Origin: Scylla paramamosain
Lineage: Eukaryota; Arthropoda; Malacostraca; Decapoda; Portunidae
Assembly (NCBI RefSeq): GCF_035594125.1
Contig: NW_026973716.1
Span: forward strand, 307,501 to 371,500
Direction: 5' to 3'
Length of the DNA stretch: 64,000 nt
Shown: piece after piece, positions 35,331-48,903 of the stretch
How positions within the stretch are numbered: position 1 is the first letter of the stretch
Layout: each line of letters begins with the position of its first letter
Translations under genes and position numbers: made by a program
Notes under the pieces: generated by a model
The model's database searches: none
The model's input: the letters and a program-made list of their open reading frames with translations, nothing else
What the model was told of the DNA's origin: nothing

Positions 35331-36042
35331 GTTAGCCTGCGATAGATTGACGGTTATGAGTCATTATTTTCGCCTCTCTTTGACCAATCGTGTCCTGACG
35401 TGTATTGGAGACACCTGCGCCAGTGGCCGTCACCTGCTGCCTTCCGTCTCATTTTCCGTGAACCTTCCTTTATTTTCCTTCATGTTTTTCGATGCCGTGC
35501 TGATTGTGAATGAGATATGATGAAAATGTGGTTTATTTATTTTTTTTAAGATTGTTTTTTTTGACTGATTTTATGCCGAGTATCAGCGAGGTATAATGAA
35601 AAGCATGTTCTATTTTTTTTTATTTTTTATTTTTTAAAGGTTATTTGTGGGGGTTACACGGGCACATAATTATATACTGTATTCTTGCGTGTATGGAAGT
35701 CTTTGTACAAGCGCTTCCGTATCTAAACTGATCATTTTAATTATATTTTCTTTTAGTTATTTATTCATTTATTTTTTTTCCATTTCTCTGAGCTGCCAAT
35801 TAGCGAGTTTTCTTCCCATTTTTGTGTCCTTAGCTGGCATCCTTCACCCATAAAACAACACAAGAAGAAGAAGAAGAAAAAAAAAAGAAAAGAAAAGAAA
35901 AAAGAAAACGAAAAATGAACCACAAATTTCAATCAGGCACTTAGTAGATGCTGTACACACTGTCCTGATATGAAAGAAGAAAGATCCCGTAAAAGTAACG
36001 AGAAACTTTACAACAAAAACATATGGGCGGTGGAACAGGACC
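35331..36042. other. AT-rich spacer with weak short duplication
   Basis: GAGATATGATGAAAA (35513) and GAGGTATAATGAAAA (35588) head two similar T-rich segments. A-rich run 35862-35912. No gene seen. Confidence 0.5.
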
Positions 36043-36053
36043 CGTGTGTGTGT

Positions 36054-36085
<32 letters not shown>
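36043..36085. repeat. (GT)n, 43 bp
   Basis: GT with one A interruption. Confidence 0.93.
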
Positions 36086-36310
36086 ATCCGTAAAGGAGAC
36101 ACATCGTAGGCAAGTCCAAAAATCACCCGGAGAATTGTCAGCACGAAGGTCTTCATGAGGCTCATGATCGAGAGGACGAGAGTGGCTGTGGGTCTGTAGG
36201 TTACAGCCTCAAGTGTTTAATTATTCAGTCGCTTGTTCTTGTATTTGTTCACCGCTGTGGTAGCTCGTGGCTGGCAGGTTTTGAAGCGGTAGGCGAGGCT
36301 GTTTGAGTTA

Positions 36311-36311
<1 letters not shown>

Positions 36312-36383
<72 letters not shown>
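36312..36383. repeat. (GA)n, 72 bp
   Basis: Pure GA tract. Confidence 0.95.
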
Positions 36384-36385
<2 letters not shown>

Positions 36386-36617
36386 CTGCTCTTGACGTCT
36401 TCTCTCTCAGTGGAGGCGGTGAGCACCCTTGGCTAGGCGCGGAGAAGGGAAGGGAGGAGATGAGATGCTTTCCTCCTCTGCCTCTTCCCGTCTCTCTCCG
36501 TCCTTCATAGCACATTCCGCGAGTTTATTTAAAAGGAATTTGTACGTGGCCATTATAAATTCCCTTCCGCCACTATGTAAGATGCGATGTAGTTAATGAA
36601 ATACGTTTTTAGTGTAC

Positions 36618-36619
<2 letters not shown>

Positions 36620-36664
<45 letters not shown>
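36620..36664. repeat. (GT)n, 45 bp
   Basis: Pure GT tract at the left edge of the 143-bp duplication; a shorter GT tract (36781-36797) marks the second copy. Confidence 0.94.
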
Positions 36665-36666
<2 letters not shown>

Positions 36667-36935
36667 CCCTCACCACACAGAAGAGGAAGCATATACGAGG
36701 TGGCATCTTCAATTAGCAGGCGTAGATGAAAAAAAATTCTCACACACACTCAAGAGACATTAGTAAAAGGCTTTGATGCAAGTGTGTGTGTGTGTGTTTT
36801 AATGTGTCTCTCTCAGCATACCCCCAAAGAAACACACACGAGGTGGCATCTTTTAAGTACGTGGATGGACTGAAACTTAAACACACATTTTCAAGAGCCA
36901 TTAGTAAAAATCTTTCCTGCAAGTCTGTTATCTCC
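36655..36935. repeat. Diverged tandem duplication, period about 143
   Basis: ACGAGGTGGCATCTT at 36695 and 36838, followed in both by ...TTAGTAAAA...TCTTT/CTTT...GCAAGT in the same order. Bounded by (GT)n tracts that share the duplication edges. Confidence 0.8.
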
Positions 36936-37190
36936 ACATTACACGTCCCAGCTGTCCAAATATGCGATGTAAACAAGCCATAGGAATAAAGAAGATGTAT
37001 TGTAATAGCAGCTGAGGTCGATTGGAAGGTCCTCCATCCCTGCGAGCTGTGTGAGGTGTTTGCAGTAATTTGTGCGGTGTTTTCTAAGGAAGGGACATCA
37101 GTCGAAGGACACACGCTAATGAATAATAATTGATAGGTCTGTTGTGTTCGCTAGTATCAATTTGCAGGGAAGCGTGGGAATAACGCACAT

Positions 37191-37205
37191 ACACACACAC
37201 ACACA

Positions 37206-37263
<58 letters not shown>
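37191..37263. repeat. Compound (AC)n(TC)n
   Basis: AC 37191-37206 then TC to 37263 with one TT slip. Confidence 0.94.
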
Positions 37264-37264
<1 letters not shown>

Positions 37265-37811
37265 AGTTGCAACAAATCTCATTGACCTCATTCTAACGTG
37301 CTTGAGTTGTCTTAGTCATCCAGGTTATATAAAAAAAATCATAACTGTCAACATTTACCTTCTTGACATTTGGAAATAAGCATTCTTTCGAGACACGCGA
37401 TTTTAAGACATGAGAAGTTAGTAAATGCACGTGTAACTGTCCCTCCGTGGATATAAATGAAGGAGTTAAGGTTAAGAATTAAAACAACAGTGATGTAGTA
37501 TCGGACCATGTGTTTGTCTACTCAAGGAAAGCAGTCACCCGCATCTTCCGTGTCTTTGTATCATTACTCATGTGAGAGAGTGGAGCGAGGTCTCGTGATG
37601 CAGAATATTACATACACCATGTACAGGATCAGCGTGGTGGAAGACGGATAGGTGTAGGGACGCTGTACGCTGCCTGTCTTGACCTGGATACGTAATCCTC
37701 AGATTCCTGGACAGGTGCAGCAGGTATTCCACTGCTGAGTTAGGGATATGGTTTCATCCTCGTAGTTTATACACGTGCGCGTACACAGCAGGTCTCTAGA
37801 TGGCTGGGCGA

Positions 37812-38232
37812 CTTTCTTAATGCCAAAACTACCTTGACTTCACTCTAAGCGGCCCTGGAATCCGTATCGTGTTTTCCAGACGAATTCTTACAGAGGGAAG
37901 ACTAGTATTAGATATTAATACCTTTTTTGTATTGTTCTAGCAAAAAAAGGAGTCTGAAAAAAGATCTTGAGTTACTTTTACATACTGTGAGGAATGTGTA
38001 AGGATCAGAATATGAGATCCTTATTTCACTTGGATCACAGCAAACAAACTTTCTTGTCGACTTCATCTGAGGTCAAAACACCCTCGACTTCACCCTAAGG
38101 ATCCATATCATGTGTTCAGACAAATTCTTCACTTGGATCGCAGCAAACAGACTTCCTTATGGACTTCCCCTAAGGTTAAGACTTCACCGTGAGCTGCTCT
38201 GGGATCCAACGTTTCCCACACAAACTTTCTCG
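37812..38232. repeat. Diverged tandem repeat, period about 103
   Basis: TTCACTTGGATC at 38025 and 38128 with CAGCAAACA(A/G)AC following; an older copy near 37812 shares ...CTTGACTTCACTCTAAG... with 38088. Two clear copies and one or two decayed ones. Confidence 0.72.
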
Positions 38233-38239
38233 CATATCG

Positions 38240-39177
<938 letters not shown>

Positions 39178-39457
39178 CAATATATCTGTGCACCTGTATA
39201 CATCTCTTTCTGTGGCACTGGGGATCTGTGGTGGCACTGATGACAGCCTAAAAATACTGGAAAAGGAACCTTCACATTCACTTTACGCTGGATCGAATTT
39301 GATTGTTATTTCTTCTCAGCTGTTTTTTCCACAAAGACCTCAATCCCACGCACGTTCCGAGGGAGTACACCCACTTTGCTGGAAACACTGGAGCCAACAA
39401 TTGAAGTAATGGAATTTTTCTTGCATCCTCTCTCTTTCTTTCCTTCTCCCTCCCCTT

Positions 39458-39496
<39 letters not shown>

Positions 39497-39498
<2 letters not shown>

Positions 39499-39926
39499 AG
39501 ACTCAGGTCGCTGGGGACGCCGACAGATGAGTTAAGGGGGGTGTACCTCACCTTCATCCTCCCCAAACTCATGTACGCCTCCCCAGCGTGGTCCTCCTCC
39601 CTCACACACACTCAACAGCTACAGCTAGAGAGTGTGCAGAAAAGGGGCGTGCAGGGTCATCCTTGGCCCTGCATACACCACCTATGAAGAAGCCCTGACC
39701 ACCCTGAGTCTGTCCAGAATATCCACCAGGCACCGAGAGGCTCTGGAGAAGTTTGGGAAGGGACTACTGCATCATCCGCGTCTCAGAGACATGCTGCCGC
39801 CCGACGCGCCTCGCCCTGTCCGTGCCACCAGACACCACAACAAAATAACGCCCCTGAAGGCGCCGCGCACGGACCGGTACAGACTCAGTGCGATTCCCAC
39901 CATGGGTGCGAGCCATCAATCAATAG
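39497..39926 (+). pseudogene. Reverse transcriptase C-terminus of LINE, frameshifted
   Basis: Frame one reads LRSLGTPTDELRGVYLTFIL, then PKLMYASPAWSSSLTHTQQL up to QKR. An extra G in the run at 39644-39647 shifts the frame, which resumes as ACRVILGPAYTTYEEALTTL and continues through RHREALEKFGKGLLHHPRLR and RATRHHNK. This is the thumb/C-terminal region typical of CR1- and jockey-type LINE reverse transcriptases (KRACRVILG, then an HxxK-rich tail). A second extra G near 39903 displaces the likely original stop at 39924-39926. Two single-base insertions make it dead; family-level assignment within LINEs is uncertain. Confidence 0.82.
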
Positions 39927-40046
39927 TATTTCCCTCCTAGATTAGTCTGACCGTTAGGATTAATGTTAAGTTTTTCCCCATCCCCTATGTACATTTTCAG
40001 TTTGTCAACTGCCTAAATAATAAACCGTTTATTATTATTATTATTT
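39497..40046 (+). mobile_element. LINE family B, 5'-truncated copy
   Basis: A non-LTR retrotransposon 3' fragment: the C-terminal part of its reverse-transcriptase ORF, a 3' UTR of about 120 bp with AATAAT/AATAAACC near its end, and a (TTA)n tail. It begins directly after an (AC)n tract (39460-39496) and ends just before a (TC)n tract (40050-40159). Truncation at the 5' end is normal for target-primed reverse transcription. A second tail copy is at 27711-27778. Confidence 0.85.
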
Positions 40047-40047
40047 A

Positions 40048-40161
<114 letters not shown>

Positions 40162-40300
40162 TTACCTGCTTGCCCACTATCCAAGAATGTGCTTACCGTC
40201 ACCTCGCCATCATGTTCTCCTTGTCAGCTTCATAATCAAATTTTCATTATTTTCAGAAACGTGTTCTCGTAATTTCTCATTTACGTCTCTCTTTTTTCAG

Positions 40301-40354
40301 GGAGCCTTGTGTCGCTGCCTGTGTGTCACGTCGTGGCTGGGAGTCACGTGAGGG
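40301..40354 (+). CDS. Candidate short internal exon, unrecognised
   Basis: The strongest acceptor noticed in the window (a CT/T-rich run ending TTTTTTCAG at 40300) is followed after 54 nt by a GTGAGC donor at 40355. Two of three frames are open. In the frame continuing the 11038-11110 exon it reads EPCVAACVSRRGWESRE; in the frame continuing directly from 7613-7748 it reads SLVSLPVCHVVAGSHVR. It sits just after a LINE tail and a (TC)n tract. Confidence 0.3.
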
Positions 40355-40356
40355 GT

Positions 40357-41509
40357 GAGCAGACTTTACCAAATGTTCGTTGTTGCATCAGACAGTACAG
40401 TGTATGGCATGCATCACACTGTTATCGTCTTATAGTCTAAAAGTTGTAAGTGTTTAGGACCTGAGGCTGCGTGACTGCTGCGTACCGTGTATACATTGGG
40501 CGCTGCTTGATCCAACACAATTTATGTAAGTCTCAGTTTTGTTGCAAATAAGAGGGCATAACTTCATCACAAGATTCTCTCTGAGAAAAATATTTTTTTG
40601 ATAATAAGAAACAGTGTGTATTATTCATATACTCATAAATGTTTCACAAAGAATATAGTAAACAATATGTTGTGGAAATTCAGTATTTCAGTGGGAAAAC
40701 AACATATCAATTGAAATAAGTTTTGAACCAGGAATGAAATGACGCGAGCATCATTATCAGCGGCATGAATGGCCAATAAGTCACGGCCCATTGGCCAGCA
40801 CAGGGCGATGACTGTAAATAAGGACAAACAACAAAACTGCGCGTGGTCTTTACATCATGAACGCCAGGTGTAGAAAGGTCAGTCACCCCAGGCATTCAGG
40901 AGGGTCAACATTGCAACAGTCTCATGTGACGTACAGTTTTGGAGAACCACGCAGAGGTAATCTTGTACATCATCCTAAAACTGTGATATTCAACGACCAC
41001 ATATTTAAAGAACTGATTGATTGACTGACTGGCGCCGCAACAACTGGCCACATTCACAAACAATGCTCCCATTGCGCATATTTTTCAAAGGCAACAGAGA
41101 TCATTAGTCGTGGTTATCGAGAGTATTTCTCCTATTAGTAACATAGAAATATTGTTAATTTATCACTAAAACCATAAAAAAAAAAAATCTTAAACACCTA
41201 CACTTTCCAAACCATTCACATTTTTTTATTCCAGTTTCCTTCCTTTCTATTGATGAAATTGTGAAGAGTCGCCCAGTTAATCACAGTTTCATTGGTTCTT
41301 TGCCTCACAAATCTTAGAAGAGGTGTGTCATGGCGCGTAAATAACTCCCTTGCCTTTGAGAAACCTTCGTGGGGCGCTTTAAAAATCCATGAGGGACTTG
41401 GGAACGTGTAGGTGCATGTACGAGGAAAGACACACACATAGGATACATATTCCGATTGTAGTATTTGTTTGTCTACTCTCATATTTAGTTTTCACCGGTG
41501 CTGTTGTGA

Positions 41510-41510
<1 letters not shown>
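40357..41510. other. 1.15-kb AT-rich spacer, no gene seen
   Basis: Follows the candidate exon at 40301. Only short unsupported ORFs and an A-run near 41176. Confidence 0.45.
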
Positions 41511-42012
<502 letters not shown>

Positions 42013-42065
42013 ACATATTTGTATTTTGCGATATTTCATTTCACCAGTAATTCATTTTCCCTGAT

Positions 42066-42079
42066 ATATTTATTTATTT

Positions 42080-42119
<40 letters not shown>

Positions 42120-42150
42120 TTCATTTATATATTTACTTATTTATTTTGAC
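42066..42150. repeat. (TTTA)n
   Basis: About fifteen TTTA units with slips, followed by decayed ones. Confidence 0.92.
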
Positions 42151-42423
42151 GAGCATTTAATTTTTCAGAATTTCATGGATTTACGTATTTATTTTATTAT
42201 TTTTTTGACGTCAATCGGAAAACTGAAATCTCTTTTTGGCAACAAATAATGAAGGGACGAGGAGAGCAAGGGCGAAAGGTCGGACTACCTGTGAGGTCAT
42301 TCGGTAGTGTGACTTGGCAGGTGGAGGTGGAAGAGGTGGAGGTGGAGGTGTGCTGGTCGATGGATGTATTAGGGAAGAAGTTTAGAGGTGAAGGAGGTTG
42401 CGGAAGAGACTGTGTGGGATTTG

Positions 42424-42640
42424 TAGAAAGACAAGAGGGAGCTAGCGACGACTGCTATCAAGTGAATCTCCTCCCTTGACATGTAACATCGATTTAATTT
42501 GGATTCTTCAGTCTTTCTCCTCTGTAAATGGAATGGACAAATGTTTATGTAGAAAGGAGGAAGGTAGCGACGACTGGTATGAAGTGAATCTCCTCTCTTG
42601 ACCTCTAAAGTGTGTTTTTATTTGGATTACATCTGATTGC
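42424..42640. repeat. Diverged tandem duplication, period about 126
   Basis: TAGAAAG ... TAGCGACGACTGCTATCAAG at 42424 and the matching block from 42550, sharing GTGAATCTCCTC and TTTGGATT downstream. Intervening bases are diverged. Confidence 0.85.
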
Positions 42641-43743
42641 TCCCATTCCGTGACGTTACCGTAAAACCGTGCCCGTGAATTCAATAATCGTAACATAGCT
42701 ATGGAGGAGGCGTTACATTTTCAGAGAATTGCCTACCTGATGCATGGCGAACGCTTCAGGATATACTGGCGTTAGGTTTGGTTCCTGTGTTTAGGAGGCT
42801 GACTCATCAACATAACAGTGCTTAACAGTTGGGGAGGTTAGAGAGACCGGGTGTTCATGGCACGGTTTGGTGGCTGATTGAGTATATTGAAGGAGGGAAA
42901 GCAAAGTGAAATGAGAAAATATGCCTTAAACGTTTAGGCGTTTTATCCCGACCACTCTTAACAGGCTCTACTGGAAGCTCATGGGGTTTTCAAGGATGCT
43001 TTTAAGCTCCTAATGGTAGTTTAATAAGAATTTTACATTGTCAATAGGAATAAAAACGCCCATGGAAACCTATATAACCATCTCTGTAGCTTTTATAATT
43101 AGTACTTGTAAAAACTCCTAGGGTTTTTAGAAAGAGTGTAATGGAAATGAGGTTTGGTTACATTACATCCAATCCTTCCCTGCTGTGCACTTGTAGTCTG
43201 CCTTTTCAAGTGTGTTTTCCCTCTCTCCGTGTCTCTTTTCCTTCCCAGTGGTAGCAGCAAGAATAGTTAAACTGCAAATGGTGATGATCGTAGTTAGAGG
43301 TGGTGGCGGCGGTGCATGGTACAGTAGTAATCGTGGGAGTGGTAATGATGGCAATGGTAATGATGGTTGACCAGCCCCGCTTCCTCTTCCCTGCAGTACC
43401 GAGCATGGTGTGGCGGAGAATGTTGCTGCGTGCATCACATTGTAACCCACTTCCCGGAACACACTCATTCCCTCAGCGGTGCATTCACCTTTAACTGGAC
43501 GAGTGCGTACACACACCGCCTGGGGGGAAAAAAATAAAGGAAGGAAACGAGGGAGTGAGGGAAAGAGGGAAACAAAAAAACGCTCTACACAAGGGAAAAA
43601 GAAAAAGAAAAAAGTTGAGCATTTGAATTAATCAAGTGAAAAAATTATACAACACGATTCTGACCAAAAGCAAAATCGAAAAAGAGGAGGAGGAGGAGCA
43701 GGAGAAAGAGCAAGAACAACAACAACATGAAGAAGAACAACGT
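42641..43743. other. 1.1-kb spacer, no gene seen
   Basis: 43115-43130 and 42990-43005 have CTCCTAGGG/CTCATGGGGTTTT-like blocks that feel repeat-derived but could not be assigned. GTG/ATG-rich part 43275-43370. Confidence 0.45.
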
Positions 43744-43880
43744 GAAGAAGAAGAAGAAGAAGAAGAAGAAGAAGAAGATGTAAAGAGCAAGGAAATGAAA
43801 TTCAAAGCAGTTACAAGTAGAGATTTATGTTCTCAATGTGAAAGTCCTATTGAGACTTTCCTGTTACTTGTAGTTAAGGA

Positions 43881-43934
<54 letters not shown>
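43744..43934. repeat. (GAA)n and (AC)n
   Basis: GAA 43744-43779; AC 43886-43934. Confidence 0.93.
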
Positions 43935-43935
<1 letters not shown>

Positions 43936-44125
43936 TCATCTCCACAAATACAGTGACACAAGCACAAAGAGACAAAGCGACTATGTTTACCAGTGAGGTG
44001 TGTAGGTTGACTAGTGCGTAACATCCATCAGTCGGCGGGAGCGACGCAGCCTCTTAGTAAATGTGTCAACCTTTCTTTTTTCTCTTTCTCTTCCTTTCTT
44101 TCTTTTACTTTGGTCAAAACAATTA

Positions 44126-44128
<3 letters not shown>

Positions 44129-44167
<39 letters not shown>
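44129..44167. repeat. (GA)n, 39 bp
   Basis: Pure GA tract. Confidence 0.94.
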
Positions 44168-44170
<3 letters not shown>

Positions 44171-44305
44171 CAGTAAATGCCTCCATATTATTGACTTTTA
44201 ACAGTGTTCGCGTGCTGAAAAAAAGAAGAAAGACTTAGGAATTTTTTGAACCAATGGCTAAGCAGTCTTTGTCAAAAAGATAGGTGACCAGTAACTTTTT
44301 CGGCG

Positions 44306-44306
<1 letters not shown>

Positions 44307-44398
<92 letters not shown>
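44307..44398. repeat. (GT)n, 92 bp
   Basis: Pure GT tract; G-rich GGGGGGGTGGGGGG follows at 44481-44494. Confidence 0.95.
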
Positions 44399-44399
<1 letters not shown>

Positions 44400-44591
44400 T
44401 GATTTTTCCTTTTCATTGGATATGTGTCGATGATATCTTCTGAGCTGAGATAAAACCTTGCTACGTGTGGTGTTGTGTGTGGGGGGGTGGGGGGCTGAAT
44501 CAATGTTTTTATTATTGTTTGAATATCACTGCTCCTACTGCTGCTGCTCCTATTGTTGCTGCTGCAACAACAAAAACAACAACAAATACTT

Positions 44592-44639
<48 letters not shown>

Positions 44640-44780
44640 AAGAACATAAAAACATAAGAAATAAGGGAAGCTGCAAGAAGCCATCAGGATTACACGTGGC
44701 AGTCCCTGTATTTACACGTGGCAGTCCCTGTATACACATGGCAGTCCCTACTACTACTACTACTACTACCACTATTAATA
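44592..44780. repeat. (CTA)n arrays around a LINE A tail
   Basis: CTA 44592-44639 and 44749-44772, separated only by the LINE A tail. Confidence 0.92.
44638..44750 (-). mobile_element. LINE family A 3' end with 20-bp internal repeats
   Basis: Starts TTAAGAACATAAAAACATAAG, then AGGGAAGCTGCAAGAAGCCATC. The block ACACGTGGCAGTCCCTGTAT is then repeated about three times in tandem (44694-44750), an amplification not seen in other copies. Flanked on both sides by (CTA)n. Confidence 0.7.
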
Positions 44781-45359
44781 CTACCTGTTCCATTACTACA
44801 GCTTCATTGCTGAGTGACTCCACACATTCATACGACCGAAAAAAAAAAAAAAATACATCCACGCATACTTTATTTTAATGGCCACATCATTTTTCACAAG
44901 AGTCCCGGAGTCCCCACACAAAATCCTGCTGAAACTCCCATGATTATTCAGCAGCATCAGTGTGTGTGGCCTCGCGAACCATGACCCACGATACCCAAAC
45001 TGGCGCGAAGCTATTAGTGTTTATTACGTTATCGCGCCGACTTTTCATTATCCCCTCCTGAGATATGCTGGGATGGTCCAATACCGGAGCCAGGAGGGAC
45101 TCGCGTGCCTGCCAAATAAAGGTTACGTGACCTGAAAGCAATAATGGAAATGAAGCTGTATAAACTGTAGTGAGTATGAAAGATTTTGCTAAGTGAGTAG
45201 TTTGTATACTTTTGAGAAAATATCTGGATGACTTATTTTAATAAAGGAGACAGTATTTACTGCATTTTACGTTGAGGCTACCTAATGAATATATATTTCT
45301 TAGAGAGGCATGGTTAGGAGGAGGTCTGATAGAGGTTAATATGCGGTATATTGGACATT
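44781..45359. other. Spacer, no gene seen
   Basis: Unique AT-rich sequence up to LINE A. Confidence 0.45.
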
Positions 45360-45668
45360 ACAGGGCTGACGAACAAAATCCTTAGGGTTTGTTATCAGGA
45401 TAGGACTTAAAATAAAGGTTTTAATTTGATAAGGTTACGTTTAAAAAGGAATAAGAAGAAATTAGTTCTCAGATGGAGTGGTAGATGAATGGGGTAGACT
45501 CAGTAATCAGGTTGTTTGTGCTGAGTCAACAGAGAGCCTTAAAACATTTGACAAATTTATACATAGGAATGATAGATGGAAATAGATGTATTATAAAGGG
45601 ACCGCCACGTGCAGGTCGGATGGGCTCTTGCAGACTCCATTATTTACTTATGTTCTTATGTTTTTATG
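45360..45668 (+). mobile_element. LINE family A 3' fragment, longest readable copy
   Basis: The ORF end reads VDEWGRLSNQVVCAESTESL then KTFDKFIHRNDRWK and a stop at about 45590. The motif (W-N/G-x-L ... VV ... S-x-x-F/L-K-x-x-D) is the usual C-terminus of many LINE reverse transcriptases. It is followed by the GCCACGTGCAGGTCGGATGG block and a TTATGTTCTTATGTTTTTATG tail. Upstream part is frameshifted. Confidence 0.78.
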
Positions 45669-45981
45669 TAATGATCTGTCACTTGCAATGTATTCTAAAA
45701 AACAAAACTGACAAAACACAACTTCACTTACCCCTTAAGTGAAATTTCGCAGAAGCTTAATGTTTCTGCAGTTTTCAACGTTTTGTCATGCATATTTTTG
45801 CCATCAGTACCTCCAGTCCGTGCCGGCGAGTAATGTATAATGTACCGGGAAGTGAAAATCCGCTGGACTCCATGCACATGTCTCTCTGGAATACTAATGG
45901 AGGCATAAGACTCTTACATCACGTTTGGTGCAGCGGCGGGCGGGACTCCACAAGCCTTTCAGTGGCGACGACAAATATAAT

Positions 45982-46089
<108 letters not shown>

Positions 46090-46420
46090 ATAAAAAACGA
46101 AAAGAAAATTTGAAACGGAGCATTCGGATCCTTGCATAAATCACCTTTAAAAGCGAAATATGCTGGAATATTGTTGCAAATGGACCAAGAGCACATCGGA
46201 GCACAAATGTGATGGTAAATGGGAAGGTAATTTCAAAGTTATGCGATTAACGTTTTAGCGGCTGTACCTGTCACCCTTGGCCACCGGTAATGCATTGCGG
46301 GAGCGTGATAAATATTCTCCCGGCCGCACGCGTCACCAGATGTTAGAGTCGAGCGATGGAAAATGGTTAATTAACATTTGAAAAATTAATTGTAGGGGGT
46401 TTTAATGCAGTAGTTTCAGC

Positions 46421-46497
46421 AGCGAAGTCACACCAGTAAAAACGTATTGATTAACTGGTGGAAGTTACACCAGTAAAAACGTGTTGATTGGCTGATT
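46421..46497. repeat. 39-bp direct duplication
   Basis: The block ACACCAGTAAAAACGT followed by (A/G)TTGATT occurs twice about 38 bp apart with a few substitutions. Confidence 0.85.
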
Positions 46498-46499
46498 GG

Positions 46500-47116
46500 T
46501 TTGTTGGTCCAGGATTCCCGCTCCTGTGGCACAGTACTCATCTTACGTCTTGCTTGTGTGGACGGCAGGCGATGGGCGGAGAGACAAGTCAGTAGCGCGT
46601 ACCCCACACCACCACCTGCCTCTCGCAAACGACCAACGAAGACTGCCAATAGCGATGAAAAAGCAAGCATATGTAGGAAAATCAGCCATTTGTTTTGATA
46701 ACGACGCATACGTGGAGTATATAAAGGCATGCTGACTCGTGTTACGGATAGTGTAAATTGTATTGCAGGAGTGGCGCTGGTAATCCAAAGCCAATTTACC
46801 TAATCAAGGAGGGAAATGAAATGATGGCACCCCCGCGACAAGTGGTGAGGACTATCGACCGATGCCTCCTCTTGGTTAACAGTTAATAGTCTTTAAAATA
46901 TATTCCCTTCATCGTTGTGTGGTAGGAAGTCCCCCGCGTGTTTTTGTGCTTTAAAAACTACCAAGAGGAGATAAAAAAATAATACAAATAGGCAGATAGA
47001 CAGAATACTAATATTTTCCTCCCCCAGTAGTAACTAAGTCCATGATTACGCGTATCTCGCCGCCACTTGCTTGGGATTGTTAAAACTCCAACATACGCTC
47101 AGGTTATTGCCAGTAA

Positions 47117-47120
<4 letters not shown>
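46500..47120. other. Spacer, no gene seen
   Basis: Mixed unique sequence; the overlapping 80-100-codon ORFs on both strands near 46430-46790 have no motif or splice support. Confidence 0.45.

Positions 47121-47182
<62 letters not shown>
47121..47182. repeat. (TC)n, 62 bp
   Basis: Pure TC tract; (GT)n at 47259-47285 and 47400-47432 follow. Confidence 0.95.
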
Positions 47183-47184
<2 letters not shown>

Positions 47185-47258
47185 AGACGAGCCGCTGATC
47201 GCTAGTGCTACCGTTTCTTTCCGTAATGGTTGTTTCCTACGTATTTGCACAACTTCCT

Positions 47259-47289
<31 letters not shown>

Positions 47290-47397
47290 CTATCTGTCGG
47301 TTCGTTCCTCCCTGCATTCTTCCCTGTGCTTGGAATTGTGTTTGGTTGAGTGTTGGAAATGTTTGCTTGTGTAGATTTGCTTGCTTGCTTACTTGCT

Positions 47398-47434
<37 letters not shown>

Positions 47435-47744
47435 GAAACCAATAACACCAAGAAATCTTTTTTTTACGAATACGAAGAAGCAATGCAAGTATCACAGGCT
47501 AGAACACCCATATTAATATATCAACAAGGGGACTAACCTATTATTGTACACTGGAATGGGAAGCGAGAGCGGTGAGGGGGCCGTGGGAGGCAGGATAGGA
47601 CAGCGGCTAAAACAAACAACTTATATTCAGTGACAAGCAGTATGGGGACCTATTCATCTAGGCAAGATAAATATGAACCAGGTGCAAACGTGGACAGAGA
47701 TCACTATTTTGTCCCTCTGTGCATGATACCAAGAGTAATTGTTA

Positions 47745-47882
47745 GTGTAGAGTCAATAGAGAGCTTTAAAAGAAGACTAGATGAATTTTTAGATGGAGGA
47801 TGATAACTGGAAGTAGGATTGTTTTGTACAGGGATGACACGTGTAGGCCTGATGGCTTCTGGCAATTTATTTTATGTTCTAG
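47745..47882 (+). mobile_element. LINE family A 3' fragment
   Basis: Encodes ESIESFKRRLDEFLDGG then a stop, followed by GACACGTGTAGGCCTGATGG and a TTTATGTTCT tail. A second partial GCCACGTATAGGTCTGGTG block follows at about 47936, perhaps a nested or duplicated scrap. Confidence 0.72.
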
Positions 47883-48065
47883 TGAAAGTACAAATTCCTT
47901 TAAGGACTTAACAGTAATGTAATGCTTTGGGGGTTGCCACGTATAGGTCTGGTGTCTTCGTGAAGCTTGCCGTATTGTGTCATTACCTTCTAGTGAAAGT
48001 ACAGATCCCTTTAAAAGTTGTCAGCAACGTGCTTGGTATTATGGATAACCTTGACTCTTTTGTAG

Positions 48066-48213
48066 GCGAGCAGTGCGTTCCGTTGCGGTTTTCAATATAT
48101 ATGAAGGTGGTTATGGGCGTTTCAGGTCTTTATTTCATGATCCCATAAGCGTCACTCCAGGCAATATCCCCAGAGATATATTGCCAGCCGCTCCTGCCCT
48201 CACTGCGCGAGCG
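48066..48213 (+). CDS. Candidate exon, unrecognised
   Basis: Acceptor CTCTTTTGTAG ends at 48065 and donor GTGAGG begins at 48214. One frame stays open through the interval and beyond to a stop at 48286 (RSVAVFNIYEGGYGRFRSLF..., then LPAAPALTARAVRKEQQRG), so it could be internal or terminal. Codon composition is less biased than the surrounding microsatellites. No family recognised; it may be chance. Confidence 0.22.
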
Positions 48214-48311
48214 GTGAGGAAAGAACAGCAGCGTGGAGGAAACTTAGAGATATTGAGAAACCATAAGCAGAACTCTGGTAGCAAATAAATACACGTGATG
48301 ACTAGCAGCAG

Positions 48312-48312
<1 letters not shown>

Positions 48313-48381
<69 letters not shown>

Positions 48382-48462
48382 GCCGCACTTCATTTCATGT
48401 TCTGGCATTTTTTTCCTTTCGTTACTGCTGTTGCGATGCCAAATATAGCTCAGTCAGTCAAT

Positions 48463-48530
<68 letters not shown>
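48313..48530. repeat. Two (TC)n tracts
   Basis: 48313-48380 and 48466-48530. Confidence 0.95.
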
Positions 48531-48533
<3 letters not shown>

Positions 48534-48643
48534 AATCAACTGAGGTGCATCACTTAGACAACGTTTGCTTCTGAGGCCTTGATTCAGTTCTCATATTCTC
48601 AGGAGCATTTCACTGATTGGGGTTTTGAATAAAGTCACTTGCT

Positions 48644-48645
<2 letters not shown>

Positions 48646-48689
<44 letters not shown>
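48646..48689. repeat. (GT)n, 44 bp
   Basis: Pure GT tract. Confidence 0.94.
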
Positions 48690-48691
<2 letters not shown>

Positions 48692-48770
48692 CCTGTTTTT
48701 TATCTTGGTTTGTTTGCGCTGTCTGTCTGAATGTCCTTGTGCTTTCCGTACTTCCTTCCAAGCAACCCCC

Positions 48771-48772
<2 letters not shown>

Positions 48773-48865
<93 letters not shown>

Positions 48866-48903
48866 AACTGCCATTAAATCAGAGGTCTGGTTGGAATATT
48901 CAT

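Noticed and set aside
42950..43140. Suspected dispersed repeat with CTCATGGGG and CTCCTAGGG blocks
   Set aside because: Only one copy is present in the window, so it cannot be supported from this sequence.
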